Source: Echinarachnius parma
Lineage: Eukaryota; Echinodermata; Echinoidea; Clypeasteroida; Echinarachniidae
NCBI GenBank assembly: GCA_037951105.1
Contig: JBAMJV010002924.1
Coordinates: forward strand, 62,001-126,000
Length of the DNA stretch: 64,000 nt
Direction: 5' to 3'
Within the stretch, counting starts at the first letter, position 1, and each line of letters begins with the position of its first letter. The notes below the pieces were generated by a model. The model made no database searches. It was given only the letters and a program-made list of their open reading frames with translations, and was not told the DNA's origin. Below, one piece after another: positions 63,974 to 64,000 of the stretch. Position numbers and translations under genes: made by a program.

Positions 63974-64000
63974 GTAAATATATTGAGCTACCAAGGGCAG

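Overview
The window is animal nuclear DNA: AT-rich introns with GT..AG splice sites, exons visibly richer in G+C, and abundant transposon debris. It covers about 53 kb of the 3' two thirds of one large plus-strand gene, an ortholog of hemicentin, a giant secreted basement-membrane protein. Both ends of the gene lie outside the window. The von Willebrand A domain and earlier Ig domains must lie upstream. The last EGF domains and the fibulin-type C-terminus must lie downstream. I count 52 exons encoding about 3,550 residues: 30 I-set Ig domains (10618-48818), six thrombospondin type-1 repeats (51631-56551), a nidogen-like G2F beta-barrel (57077-59048), a short cysteine linker (59430-59492) and five calcium-binding EGF domains (60014-63973). 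This order matches hemicentin of other animals. The organism is most likely a marine invertebrate deuterostome, probably an echinoderm such as a sea urchin. This is inferred from the hemicentin layout, the many TTAA-flanked MITE-like elements, and a CR1/L2-type retrotransposon whose ORF starts with a signal-like segment plus a 2A-like motif, a combination known from sea urchin elements.

Region by region: 1-10071 has no hemicentin exon and is probably one long intron. It holds a ~200-bp minus-strand tandem array (1940-2680), a GC-rich foldback element split by a full-length 3.45-kb retrotransposon on the minus strand (3171-6620), and further tandem repeats. The array 10072-11150 surrounds the first Ig exon. 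A 6-kb intron (10804-16881) carries a truncated CR1-like element, duplicated intron blocks, a MITE and a 1.8-kb inverted-repeat element with repeated GTCACGCTGTTAC motifs. From 16882 to 48818 Ig exons follow each other at 0.3-1.5 kb intervals. From 48819 to the end come the TSP1, G2F and EGF exons, with long GAT-type microsatellites, a 433-bp palindrome and further duplicated exon pieces.

Most exon boundaries are phase 1 at both ends, so exons can be lost or duplicated without shifting the frame. The most striking feature is a large set of partial exon copies: about half of the 52 exons are flanked by one to five broken copies that keep one splice site and lie 170-215 bp away. The spacing is close to 180-200 bp at unrelated places in the gene and also in non-exonic arrays. 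Most copies look like non-functional debris, but a few are in frame and could be used as alternative exons or splice sites. Apart from the retrotransposon, no second gene is convincingly supported, although a small repeated minus-strand ORF near 2.1-2.5 kb deserves a check.
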